From assembly GCA_031278215.1 (NCBI GenBank), contig JAITKV010000011.1:58063-122062 (forward strand): 64,000 nt of DNA, written 5' to 3'. Numbering within the stretch: the stretch's first letter is position 1; each line of letters starts with the position of its first letter. This document shows positions 9,795-19,209 of the stretch, piece by piece. The DNA comes from Spirochaetaceae bacterium (GTDB taxonomy: Bacteria > Spirochaetota > Spirochaetia > Treponematales > Breznakiellaceae). A program made the position numbers and the translations under genes. The notes under the pieces were generated by a model. The model made no database searches, was not told the origin of the DNA, and was given only the letters and a program-made list of their open reading frames with translations.

Positions 9795-10850
9795 ATGGAT
9801 ATTTCTCTCTTGCAAAAACCCCAGGTAAACCTGGCCCGCTCTACCCGCGGACGGATGTGGCTTGTAAGCGTCTGTGCGTTCCTTGCCGTATTTCAATCTT
9901 CCCTGGGCGATAACTTTCACTCCCTCTTTGTAGCCCTGGCGGCGATGGCGGGGGCCATGGGCACGGAACTCCTTTTTAACATCAAGGCCCGGTACTACTC
10001 TATCACCGATGGCAGCGCCCTGGCTTCGGCCCTGGTTCTGGCGCTGCTGCTTCCCAACCGGCTTAATCCCCTCCTGGCGTTCCTGGGGGGCGTCTTTGCC
10101 ATGACGGTATTTAAGTACAGTTTTGGGGGCCTGGGTTCCAACTGGGTTAATCCCGCCGCGGGGGCCTGGCTTTTTATCCGGTCCGCGTGGCCCGGGGCCT
10201 TTACCCGCAGCATCCAACAGGGGCCCCTGGAACAGCTTGCCCTGTCCCTGGAAGCGGGGCTTCGGGACTCCCAGGGCCTGCCCATGGCCCTGCTCAAGAT
10301 TAACGGCTGGTTCAGTTCCTCCCTGGACAATATCCTAAGCGGGTTTTTTAACAATACCATCTTTGCCTTTACCGGAACCTCCCTTCCCCAGGGCTACCTG
10401 ACCCTCCTTTCCCCGCCGGGGCCGGGAATAATCGCCGACCGGGGATTGTTCTTTTTGCTGCTGGGGACGATCCTGATCGTCTCTTCCCAAAGTTTCCGGT
10501 TTTGGCTTCCCCTGGTTTTTGTGTTTGTTTTTTCAGGCCTAGTGCGAATTTTTGGGGCCCTGTCCTTTGGGGGGGGGCTGTGGGAAGGGGATGTGCTTTT
10601 TGCCCTTTTTTCCGGGGGCACAATGGCCGCGGCCTTTATTCTTATTACCGATCCCGCCACAGGGCCCAAATCCGCTCCGGGCTACGTGGTTCTTGTTTCG
10701 TTTATTGCGTTTTTTACGTTCCTGTTCCGCTACCCCGGCCGGGACCCCTACGGCGCGATCACCGCGGTCCTGGTGGGCAATGCCCTGACGCCCCTGATCC
10801 GCCGGATCGAGAATGTCCTCTATTATGAAAAACGAAGGGGGGGGCCATGA
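9795..10850 (+). CDS. rnfD: Rnf/Nqr membrane subunit D-like
   Basis: Multi-TM, GLGSNWVNPAAGAWLFIRSAWP and ITDPATGPKS motifs typical of RnfD/NqrB. Confidence 0.82.
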   Translation: MDISLLQKPQVNLARSTRGRMWLVSVCAFLAVFQSSLGDNFHSLFVALAAMAGAMGTELLFNIKARYYSITDGSALASALVLALLLPNRLNPLLAFLGGVFAMTVFKYSFGGLGSNWVNPAAGAWLFIRSAWPGAFTRSIQQGPLEQLALSLEAGLRDSQGLPMALLKINGWFSSSLDNILSGFFNNTIFAFTGTSLPQGYLTLLSPPGPGIIADRGLFFLLLGTILIVSSQSFRFWLPLVFVFVFSGLVRIFGALSFGGGLWEGDVLFALFSGGTMAAAFILITDPATGPKSAPGYVVLVSFIAFFTFLFRYPGRDPYGAITAVLVGNALTPLIRRIENVLYYEKRRGGP

Positions 10851-11287
10851 GCGGCAAAAACCCGCGGCGGGATTTGCTTGTAACCGCGGCTTGGATTGGG
10901 GGGGCGATCCTCGTGGGGGCTCTGGTCTGGGCCTTAACCCAGCCCCACCGGTCAAGGCTTTTAATCGAGGCGGTTAACAAGGTTCTGGCCCAGGACGGGG
11001 ACGGACGGCGGCTTGGGGCTCCGCTGGAACCGGGATCCCTCCTGGGTTTGGGCCGGTGGTTTTCGATGGAAGGGTCCGGCGACAGGGCCTTTGTATTCAC
11101 CGTTATAAGGGGAGGGGGCTTTGCGGCCTGCGTGGCCCTAACCGACAGTTCCGGCCGGGTTAGGCTTGTGGCGCCCCTAAGCCGCGGCGCCGCTCAGATT
11201 ATGGCGGAACTGCCCCCGCCCGTGTACCAGTTCTACGTAAACCGGATCGAAAGAGCCGCCGCCCTGGACTTTAGGAGGTTTAGATGA
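10847..11287 (+). CDS. rnfG: Short RnfG-like subunit
   Basis: Position between rnfD and rnfE, N-terminal TM; 146 aa with no SGAT-type flavinylation motif seen. Confidence 0.55.
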   Translation: MSGKNPRRDLLVTAAWIGGAILVGALVWALTQPHRSRLLIEAVNKVLAQDGDGRRLGAPLEPGSLLGLGRWFSMEGSGDRAFVFTVIRGGGFAACVALTDSSGRVRLVAPLSRGAAQIMAELPPPVYQFYVNRIERAAALDFRRFR

Positions 11288-11889
11288 ATTCGCAGGCCCA
11301 GTCCCACCTGTTTTGGGGGATCAATTCTCCCCTGACCACCCTTACCGGATCGGGGCTCTTGATAATTGCTTCCGGGCGCATTTCATTTGCCCTGGTCTGC
11401 GGCATGGCCCTGATATGGGTGTATGTTTTTTCCCTATGCGCCGCCAAACTGGGAAAATTACCCCCGCCGGGAAGGGCGCCGGCGCTGCTCTTTCTTTCCG
11501 CCCTGGGGGCGTGCATTTTTTTTGTGGTCCTGTGGATCCTTAATCCCATTCTGGCCCTGGAAAGCAGCTTCTTTATCTTTCTTAGTCCCGTGGTTTTTAC
11601 CGCCTCCCGGCTTTGTGAACGGGTATGGGACTTCGATATGGCGGAGGGCCTGTCCCAGGCGGTAACGGAGGCGCTGATCCTGGGGATATTGATCCTGGGG
11701 CTGTCCTTGATTCGGGAACCCCTGGGCTTTGGGTCCGTTTCCGTTCCCGGTTTGGACAGCATCAGGTTTATACAGGAAGAACCCCTTAGGATACTTCAGG
11801 CTTCATCCGGGGCCCTGATTATCCTGGGATACGGCATCGCCGTTTACCGGTACTTTAGAAACCGGTATACCAATTCGGAGGACGACTGA
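11284..11889 (+). CDS. rnfE: Rnf membrane subunit E
   Basis: NSQAQSHLFWGINSPLTTLTGSGLLI..., LIREPLGFGSVSVPG, RnfE/NqrD-like. Confidence 0.8.
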   Translation: MNSQAQSHLFWGINSPLTTLTGSGLLIIASGRISFALVCGMALIWVYVFSLCAAKLGKLPPPGRAPALLFLSALGACIFFVVLWILNPILALESSFFIFLSPVVFTASRLCERVWDFDMAEGLSQAVTEALILGILILGLSLIREPLGFGSVSVPGLDSIRFIQEEPLRILQASSGALIILGYGIAVYRYFRNRYTNSEDD

Positions 11890-12479
11890 TGATCCTGGCG
11901 TTGTTCTTCTTCGCGGCCCTGTCCCTTAATTTACTTTTGAATTTCGGCCTGGGGGTCCGGGAATTGATTTCCCGGGAACGATCCCCCAAGGCGCACCTGT
12001 ACTATCCCTGGGTTATCCTTTTTCTGGCCACCGCGTTGATCTGGGTTGTGTTTGCCCGGATCCTCCGTCCGCTGGGGGATACTTTTAATTATCTGTTGAT
12101 GATTCCCCTGGCGCTGCTGGGCAGCCAGGAAATCGAAAAGCTCCTGTTTTATTTTTTTCCGGGACTGGGGGATTGTCCGGGGGTGTTTAAAATCGGCTCG
12201 GCCTATAACGACCTTTCCGCGGCCGCCCTTTTTTTTACCCTCCAGTTTGCCCTTACGGTTTGGGAGGCCCTGCTTTTTTCCTGTGCCTTTTCCGCCGGCG
12301 GGCTTTTGGCCTTCCTGGTGGTTAAGGAAATACAAAAAAGGTCCTTCCTCGAAGCTATCCCGTACGGCCTGCGGGGAACCCCCATACTGCTTATTTCTCT
12401 GGGGATCCTGTCCCTTATTTTTTCCGCGGGGGCGGTGCTGCTTTTAAAAATTCTGGGACCCGGCCTCGCCCGGCCTTGA
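11889..12479 (+). CDS. rnfA: Rnf membrane subunit A
   Basis: Six-TM protein with LNLLLNFGLGVRELISRE and PYGLRGTPILLISLGILSLIF; overlaps rnfE stop. Confidence 0.78.
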   Translation: MILALFFFAALSLNLLLNFGLGVRELISRERSPKAHLYYPWVILFLATALIWVVFARILRPLGDTFNYLLMIPLALLGSQEIEKLLFYFFPGLGDCPGVFKIGSAYNDLSAAALFFTLQFALTVWEALLFSCAFSAGGLLAFLVVKEIQKRSFLEAIPYGLRGTPILLISLGILSLIFSAGAVLLLKILGPGLARP

Positions 12480-12591
12480 CAGGAACTTCGCCCGGCCTTG
12501 ACAGGCGCAGGATCCTTTAAACACAAGGCGGCAATTCCTATACAGAGACGGCGGACTGTTCAGAACGGAAAAAAAGCCGTACACTGGCCTA

Positions 12592-14400
12592 ATGGCCGGC
12601 AAGATTAGCCTTATCCTTGGCTCCCATGCCCATTTTTCTCCTTCCATGGGGGAGGAAGATTTTGAGGATCTGTACAGGACTAAACTTAAACCCTTTATTA
12701 CCGCGTTAAATCAACATACCAAGATCCAGGCGGTGCTCCGCTATTCCGGCCCCCTGCTATGCAAGCTGGAACAGAAAAAACCGGAATTCTTTTTGCTTAT
12801 CAAGGAACTGGCGGCCCGAAAACGGCTTGAAATATTGGGGGGAGGATTTTACGAGCCCCTGCTGCCCTTTTTACCCCCCGCGGACAAAATAGGACAGATC
12901 GAGATGTTTACCACCTACATCCGGAAAAATTTCGGCAGAAAACCCCAGGGCTGCTGGCTTGCCCGGAATGGCTGGGATCAGTCCCTGGTGGGGGTGCTTA
13001 ATACCTGCGGCATGGCCTATACTTTTTTAAGCGAAGAACAGTTCTTTGCCGCCGGATGCACCGGCGAGGCCCTCTTTCATCCTGTTTTTACCGAAGATCA
13101 AGGAAAACTGTTGGCGGTTTTTCCGGTATTTAGCTCCCTGGCGGACATGGGAACCAGGGGGGCCCCCGAGGTTTTGCAGGGCATTTCGGAACCCGCCTTT
13201 GTAACGGTATTTCCCGAATTTCCCTCGAACCAGGGGGAAGAGGCGGTGGAAAAGTTTTTCGCGGAGCTTTCCGAATTCTTGGCGGAAAAAGGCGGAATTG
13301 AACTTACCACCCCCGGCAAGGTATACAGAAGCTGCGGCTCCCTGCCCCGGGTGTATTTTCCCTCCTCCGGAGACCGGTACCGGGGCTGCCTTATCAAGTT
13401 CGAAGAAGCCAACGACCTTTATTCCAAGATATTTTTTATCCATAACCAGATAAACCAGCTTAGGGGCGACAAGTCCCGCAAACGTTCCGCCCGGGAAGAA
13501 CTGTGGAAGGCCCAGTGCATGGAAGCCCTAAGCTGCAGCTGCCGGGGGGACATCAGCGCCCCGGCGGTCCGTAAACATTCCTACAAGGCTATCCTCGCGT
13601 CGGAGCGGATTACCAGGGAAAAAGAATTTAAGCCTTCCCTGCTTGCCTTTGACTTTAACCTAAACAGCACCCTGGAATACCTTTTCCAGGATAAAAACAT
13701 CAACTGCTATGTACGAACCCGGGGGGCCGCGGTCTTTGAACTTGATCACCTTCCCCGGGGCTGGAATTACCTGGACACCTTTTCCGGCGGGGCCCGCCGC
13801 CGCTGCGCCTTCATGGACCGGATCCTCCCCGGCGATTTTATTCCCTCGGGGCCAAACTCCTTTCCCCCCGGGAGCTGTTTCTACGGGGAAGAAAACTACC
13901 ATGTGGAATCCATGGACCGGCAGAAGCTTAAGATTTCTTTTATCCTTCCCCCCCAGGGGGATCTTCCCTTTGGCTCAATCGAGATTCAAAAAACCTACCG
14001 GCTGGAAAAAAACATCCTGCACCTTTCGTATACCCTCTGTAACCGGGGAGAGGAAAAAACGGTGTTTTGTTTTATTCCCCAGTTTGATCTATCCCTGGCC
14101 GTGGAAGGACGGCGGCTTTTGTTTAAGCAAAGCCAGGGGGAAGAAGAACTGTCCGAAGAGGGGGGCGGAGTAAAAAAGCGGGTTCTGGCCCTGGAGGAAC
14201 AAAATGACCGGTCCGGCGCGGCCCTTTCCCTGGACTTTCAAAGCCCCTGCGACCTGTACTATTATCCGGTGATGGTAGACGGGTACTACCAGTCCACCTG
14301 CTTTTTTCCGGTGTTCCAGCTTTTTTTGAACCCCGCCGGCGAATGGCAAAACCAGATAGCCCTTACCGTCTCCACCAGGACCCGGCTGTCAAAGAGTTAA
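12592..14400 (+). CDS. Glycoside hydrolase family 57 (alpha-amylase / 4-alpha-glucanotransferase-like)
   Basis: LGSHAHFSPSMGEEDFEDLY, LEILGGGFYEPLLPFLPPADKIGQIEM, GCWLARNGWDQSLVGVLNTCGMAYTFLSEEQF. Confidence 0.8.
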   Translation: MAGKISLILGSHAHFSPSMGEEDFEDLYRTKLKPFITALNQHTKIQAVLRYSGPLLCKLEQKKPEFFLLIKELAARKRLEILGGGFYEPLLPFLPPADKIGQIEMFTTYIRKNFGRKPQGCWLARNGWDQSLVGVLNTCGMAYTFLSEEQFFAAGCTGEALFHPVFTEDQGKLLAVFPVFSSLADMGTRGAPEVLQGISEPAFVTVFPEFPSNQGEEAVEKFFAELSEFLAEKGGIELTTPGKVYRSCGSLPRVYFPSSGDRYRGCLIKFEEANDLYSKIFFIHNQINQLRGDKSRKRSAREELWKAQCMEALSCSCRGDISAPAVRKHSYKAILASERITREKEFKPSLLAFDFNLNSTLEYLFQDKNINCYVRTRGAAVFELDHLPRGWNYLDTFSGGARRRCAFMDRILPGDFIPSGPNSFPPGSCFYGEENYHVESMDRQKLKISFILPPQGDLPFGSIEIQKTYRLEKNILHLSYTLCNRGEEKTVFCFIPQFDLSLAVEGRRLLFKQSQGEEELSEEGGGVKKRVLALEEQNDRSGAALSLDFQSPCDLYYYPVMVDGYYQSTCFFPVFQLFLNPAGEWQNQIALTVSTRTRLSKS

Positions 14401-14467
14401 GGGCCCCGCGAAAACCGCGCCGGGTTTGCTACTTTTCCGGTGGGGGAATATCGGGTATAGTGGGGGC

Positions 14468-16753
14468 ATGAAACGCAGACTGATTACCTCCGCACTTCCC
14501 TATGTAAATAACGTCCCCCATCTGGGGAACCTTATTCAGGTTCTTTCCGCCGATGTGTTTGCCCGGTTCTGCCGCCTAAGGGGCTACGAAACCTTGTATA
14601 TCTGCGGTACCGATGAATATGGCACCGCCACGGAAACCCGGGCCGCGGCGGAGGGCCTAAGCCCCCGGGAACTCTGCGACCGCTACTATACGATCCACGC
14701 GGATATTTACCGGTGGTTTAATATCGGGTTTGATAAATTCGGCAGAACCTCCACGGCGATCCAGACCGAAGTAACCCAGCGCCTGTACAAAAAACTCGAT
14801 GAAAACGGCTATATCCTGGAACGGTCCCTGGAACAGCTTTACTGCGGAAACTGCGGCCGTTTTTTGGCGGACCGCTATGTCCGGGGAACCTGTCCCAGCT
14901 GCGGGTACCCCGAAGCCCGGGGGGATCAGTGTGAATCCTGCGGCAAACTTCTGGACCCCACGGAATTAAAGGACAGCCGCTGCGCTTCCTGTGGCGCCGC
15001 CCCTACCCTGGAGCAGACCCGGCACCTGTACATCGATCTGCCGAAGATCAAAGGCAGGCTTGAACAGTGGATTAAGAAAGCTTCGACGCAGGGTGAATGG
15101 GCCCACAACGCGATTCAGATGACCGCGGCCTGGATCAGGGACGGCCTGCACGAACGGGCGATTACCCGGGATCTTAAGTGGGGCATCCCCGTGCCCAGGC
15201 CGGGGTACGAAAACAAGGTCTTTTATGTTTGGTTCGACGCCCCCATAGGCTATATTTCCATCACCGGAAACCTTGCCGAAGAGCGGGGCGGGGACTGGAG
15301 GGCTTTTGTGGATTACTGGTGGAAGAGCCCGGAGGAAACGGAACTTTTTCAGTTTATCGGCAAGGATAACATTCCTTTCCATACGGTCATATTCCCCTCC
15401 ACCCTTCTGGGGAGCGGCGAAAACTGGACCCTGCTGCACCACATGTCCAGCACCGAATACCTTAACTACGAAAGCGGAAAATTTTCCAAGTCCAAGGGCG
15501 TGGGGGTTTTTGGCACCGACGTAATGGAAACGGACATTCCTGCGGACGTATGGCGCTTTTACATTTTCTACAACCGCCCGGAAAAATCCGACGCCATGTT
15601 TAGCTGGAAGGATTTTCAGGAAAAGGTAAACGGGGAACTTATCGGGAACCTGGGAAACCTGGTAAACCGGACCCTTTCCTTTGTGGTCCGGTACTATGGG
15701 GGCCTAATTCCCGGCTGTGAGGGGGCGGCGGCCGGAGCGGCCGGCGCGGCCGAAGCGGCCGGAACGGCCGGCGCTTCCGGCGGCGGAAATCTATCCTTCT
15801 GGGAAGAACTGCGGCGTTACGAGGAGAAGATTACCGCAAAACTGGAATGGGCCGAACTAAAGGACGCGTTCCGTCTTATCTTTGAGCTTTCTTCTTTTGC
15901 CAACAAAACTTTCCAGGACGCGGAACCCTGGCGGTTCCGTAACGAGGATCCCCCCCAAGCCGCGGCGGTGATCCGGAACCTGTGCTTTGTGGTTCGGGAC
16001 CTGGCAATTCTTATCGAGCCTTTCTTGCCCCAAACCGCGGAGCGGATCGCAGGCTTCCTGGGCCTGGACCTAAGAGGGGGGGGGAAGGGCGCGGTAAACT
16101 GGGATATGCTGGGAAAGGACACGCCCTTGCCGGGGCCGGTAAAAAGCGAAGTCCTCTTTACAAAACTGCCGGATGAACATATCGCGGCCCTGCGGGACCG
16201 GTATTCGGGGACCCAGATGGAACGGGAACAGAAGACCGGCGCCCCGGAGGCCCCGGCCTTTACCGCCACCCTGGATCTGCGGGTGGCAAAGATCGTAAAG
16301 GTAGAGCGGCACCCGGATGCGGAAAAGCTGTACATTGAAACCCTGGACATTGCCGGAGAGGAACGGGTTATTGTTTCCGGCCTGGTTCCCTTTTATACAG
16401 AAGAAGAACTTCTTGGCAGGCATATCATTGTTGCCTATAACCTTAGGGCCGCCAAGCTCCGGGGAGTGATGAGCAGGGGAATGCTCCTGGCGGCGGGGGA
16501 TCGGCAGGGGCCCGAAGGTTCCGAACGGTGCGAAGTGCTGGATGCGCCGGGGGTCCCCACGGGAACCAGGGTCCTCCCGGAAGGAACGGAGGCCGCCGAA
16601 GCGCCCGCAGAAATTCCTGAAATTTCCATCGATACCTTTTTTAGCATCCCCCTTATGGCAAAGGACGGAAAGGTTCTGGCCGGCGGAAAGATCCTTACGG
16701 TGGACGGGAAACCCCTGACAACTTCGGTGATACACGACGGGGAAGTACATTAA
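14468..16753 (+). CDS. metG: Methionyl-tRNA synthetase with C-terminal EMAP/Arc1-like tRNA-binding domain
   Basis: MKRRLITSALPYVNNVPHLGNL, ICGTDEYGTATE, KFSKSKGVGVF (KMSKS-like), C-terminal LDLRVAKIVKVERHPDAEKLY; ORF start trimmed to ATG at 14468. Confidence 0.95.
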   Translation: MKRRLITSALPYVNNVPHLGNLIQVLSADVFARFCRLRGYETLYICGTDEYGTATETRAAAEGLSPRELCDRYYTIHADIYRWFNIGFDKFGRTSTAIQTEVTQRLYKKLDENGYILERSLEQLYCGNCGRFLADRYVRGTCPSCGYPEARGDQCESCGKLLDPTELKDSRCASCGAAPTLEQTRHLYIDLPKIKGRLEQWIKKASTQGEWAHNAIQMTAAWIRDGLHERAITRDLKWGIPVPRPGYENKVFYVWFDAPIGYISITGNLAEERGGDWRAFVDYWWKSPEETELFQFIGKDNIPFHTVIFPSTLLGSGENWTLLHHMSSTEYLNYESGKFSKSKGVGVFGTDVMETDIPADVWRFYIFYNRPEKSDAMFSWKDFQEKVNGELIGNLGNLVNRTLSFVVRYYGGLIPGCEGAAAGAAGAAEAAGTAGASGGGNLSFWEELRRYEEKITAKLEWAELKDAFRLIFELSSFANKTFQDAEPWRFRNEDPPQAAAVIRNLCFVVRDLAILIEPFLPQTAERIAGFLGLDLRGGGKGAVNWDMLGKDTPLPGPVKSEVLFTKLPDEHIAALRDRYSGTQMEREQKTGAPEAPAFTATLDLRVAKIVKVERHPDAEKLYIETLDIAGEERVIVSGLVPFYTEEELLGRHIIVAYNLRAAKLRGVMSRGMLLAAGDRQGPEGSERCEVLDAPGVPTGTRVLPEGTEAAEAPAEIPEISIDTFFSIPLMAKDGKVLAGGKILTVDGKPLTTSVIHDGEVH

Positions 16754-17985
16754 TGACGGGGGGGGGTGCATCACTATCGCCCGCGGAAAATTCTGTTCTT
16801 AGGCGCCTGGTCCCTGCGGAGCCCCCGGATTGCGGGGCGCCCCGTTCGTTCTTACAGTCCCCGTTTTGGGGGGCCTTTAAGGCCCGGTTCGGCTGGAGGC
16901 CCCTGAGCTTTTGCTCCGAATGGCTTCACCGGCAGGGGCGGGGCTTCTGCCTGGTACTGTGCCGCCCCCTGGGGCCGGGAATCTCTTTTGCCTATGTGCC
17001 CTGGGGCCCTGAATTGCCGGAATCCCCGCCCGGCCAGGCCGGAATCTGGAGCGCCGGGGAGAGGGGCCGGGCGGCGGCGGAACTGGCCAAGGCTCTCCGG
17101 CCCCTTCTTCCCAGGAATACGGCGTTTATCCGTTTTGATCTGCCCTGGTATTGGGTGGAAGCTCCCGCCCAAACAGATCCCGCCGGGACAGATCCCGCCC
17201 AAGCCGGGGCCGCCGCGGGGATCGGGACCCCGGTCTTTTCCGCTCCGCCCGCGGATCCGCCCGCGGCCCCCGGATCTTTTATCCCCCCGAAACCCTTTAT
17301 CCGGGCCGCCGCGGACGTGCAGCCCCCGGACTCGGTACTGGTGGATCTAACCGGAGAAGAATCGGCGATACTGGCGGGGATGAAGCCAAAGTGGCGCTAC
17401 AACGTGGGGCTTGCGGAACGAAAGAACGTCAGCCTTCGCTGCGCGGCCGCATCCGGCGGAGTCCGGGAGGACCTGGAAAAATTTTACGCCCTCTACCAGG
17501 AGACCGCGGACCGGGACGGTATTTTAATTCACAACCGGGAATATTACACGGCCCTGTTTGAAGAGGCGGCGAAGCACAAGGCGGATCTTCGGCTTTACAC
17601 GGCCTCTCATGGGGGACAGGACATCGCGGGAATAATTACCCTGTTTTGGGGTTTGGAAGGGGTGTACCTGTACGGGGCTTCGGCAAACCACAAACGAAAC
17701 CTGATGGCGCCCTATGCCCTGCAGTGGAGGGCCATGCGGGACGCCAAGGCCGCGGGCTGCGGATTCTACGATCTTTTTGGCATAGCTCCGAAGGCGGATC
17801 CGGCGCACCCCATGGCGGGGCTCTACCGGTTTAAAACCGGCTTTGGCGGCCAAATCATCCACCGGCCCGGCAGCTGGGATTACCCCTACCGTCCCCTGGC
17901 CACGGCCCTGTACCATGGGGCGGAACGGATCAGGAAAAAAATCCGGGACAGTAAAAAGCGGCAAAAACGGCGTTCCCGCCTGTAA
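16753..17985 (+). CDS. FemAB/FmhB-family peptidoglycan bridge aminoacyltransferase-like
   Basis: KPKWRYNVGLAERKNVSLRC, GIITLFWGLEGVYLYGASANHKRNLMAPYALQWRAMRDAKAAGCGFYDLFGI. Confidence 0.85.
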   Translation: MTGGGASLSPAENSVLRRLVPAEPPDCGAPRSFLQSPFWGAFKARFGWRPLSFCSEWLHRQGRGFCLVLCRPLGPGISFAYVPWGPELPESPPGQAGIWSAGERGRAAAELAKALRPLLPRNTAFIRFDLPWYWVEAPAQTDPAGTDPAQAGAAAGIGTPVFSAPPADPPAAPGSFIPPKPFIRAAADVQPPDSVLVDLTGEESAILAGMKPKWRYNVGLAERKNVSLRCAAASGGVREDLEKFYALYQETADRDGILIHNREYYTALFEEAAKHKADLRLYTASHGGQDIAGIITLFWGLEGVYLYGASANHKRNLMAPYALQWRAMRDAKAAGCGFYDLFGIAPKADPAHPMAGLYRFKTGFGGQIIHRPGSWDYPYRPLATALYHGAERIRKKIRDSKKRQKRRSRL

Positions 17986-17989
17986 GCGT

Positions 17990-18007
17990 CCGGGGCGGAA
18001 GCCCCGG
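17990..18007. terminator. GC-rich hairpin CCGGGGC-GGAA-GCCCCGG between femAB-like gene and SRP RNA
   Basis: Perfect 7-bp stem with 4-nt loop at a convergent boundary. Confidence 0.45.
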
Positions 18008-18041
18008 CTTAAAAAACCGCGGCCGGGCAAATCCAAAAAAT

Positions 18042-18146
18042 CCCCGCCAGGAGCTCCACGGCGCAAAAGCTAACCGCTTACCGCTGCTTCCTTCCGGACC
18101 TGACGGGGTTGGGCGGCCGCCTTCCGCATGGTTCCTGGCAGGGACC
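18042..18146 (-). ncRNA. ffs: Signal recognition particle RNA, small bacterial 4.5S type
   Basis: Minus strand carries GTCAGGTCCGGAAGGAAGCAGC apical signature; terminal stem CCCTGCCAGGA/TCCTGGCGGGG followed by T6. Confidence 0.93.
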
Positions 18147-18233
18147 CTTATGGTATCCCGAATGGGCTTTCAGGTCAATATTTGTCTGCCAAAACCACGC
18201 TTTATGGGCCGCTGCGGAAACTTCGTTTCCCCT

Positions 18234-18309
18234 GCAGTTTTCGGGGTAAAAAGCCGCCCGGCCGGCGATTTTTTAGAATTTTATGCGCGAAGCGCGGCAA
18301 ACTGCTAGG
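18234..18309. repeat. Intergenic repeat element (right-half homologue of 3144-3300)
   Basis: GGGGTAAAAAGCCGCCCGGCCGGCGATTTTTTAGAATTTTATGCGCGAAGCGCGGCAAACTGCTAGG. Confidence 0.65.
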
Positions 18310-19159
18310 CTAGTTCTGTGGAACGCTTCCAGGCCGCCTCCACGGCGGAAATAACCGCGCCGCGGAAACCGCCCCGTTCCAGGGCCGCGATTCCCTGGAT
18401 GGTGGTGCCCCCGGGGGATGTAACCATGTCCTTAAGCTCCCCCGGATGTTTTCCCGTTTGAAGCACCATGGCGGCGGTGCCCATGACGGTCTGGGCGGCG
18501 TAGCGCAGGGCCTTGTCCCGTGAAAGCCCCGCCATAACTCCCCCGTCCGCCAGGGCTTCGATAAATTGGCACACATAGGCGGGGCCGGATCCTGAAAGAC
18601 CCGTAACGGCGTCCATAAGCTTTTCGTCCACCTTGTCCACCAGCCCGGCGCCGGTTAGTATTTTTTCCAGTTCCGCCAGTTTTGCGGGGGGGAATTTAGC
18701 GGAAACCGCAAGGGCAATTACCCCCTGGGATATAAGGGCCGGGGTATTCGGCATAAGCCGCACCACCGGTACAGAGGCCAGCGGCGCCCGGGCGGCGGGA
18801 ATATCCATCCCCGAGCCGCTTACAATGGCCTGGATTTTGTTTATGGACCAGCCTGCGGCTAAGGAGACCAGTGTGGCGGGATCGCCTGAGGCAATACGTT
18901 CCCGCACCGTGGGGGCTATTTCCGCCAATACCGAGGGCAGTATCTGGGGCTTAACCGCCAGAAAAACGTATTGCCCGGTTTTTACCGCCTCCGTATTAGT
19001 GCCGAATACCGTGGCCCCCAGGACGCGGGCCAGGGTCCTTGCCTTGGACTTATCGGTATCGGTAACGCCGATATTTTCACCCCCCAGGGCGGCGGCGGCG
19101 CCCTTCATCAGGGCCGCCCCCATATTCCCGGCGCCTATGCAGGCAATTACTGTTTTCAT
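18305..19159 (-). CDS. proC: Pyrroline-5-carboxylate reductase
   Basis: IGAGNMGAALMKG, VRLMPNTPALI, TGLSGSGPAYVCQFIEALADGGVMAGLSRDKA, SPGGTTIQGIAALERGGFR. Confidence 0.95.
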   Translation of the reverse strand: MKTVIACIGAGNMGAALMKGAAAALGGENIGVTDTDKSKARTLARVLGATVFGTNTEAVKTGQYVFLAVKPQILPSVLAEIAPTVRERIASGDPATLVSLAAGWSINKIQAIVSGSGMDIPAARAPLASVPVVRLMPNTPALISQGVIALAVSAKFPPAKLAELEKILTGAGLVDKVDEKLMDAVTGLSGSGPAYVCQFIEALADGGVMAGLSRDKALRYAAQTVMGTAAMVLQTGKHPGELKDMVTSPGGTTIQGIAALERGGFRGAVISAVEAAWKRSTELA

Positions 19160-19209
19160 GGAAAGAGTATAGCACGGAGGATCGCTAATATCCAGCGAAA
19201 ATTTTTAAG

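Noticed and set aside
8486-12479. Na+-NQR operon
   Set aside because: First gene has two ferredoxin motifs and RnfC layout; no NqrF-like reductase; Rnf-like is the better call.
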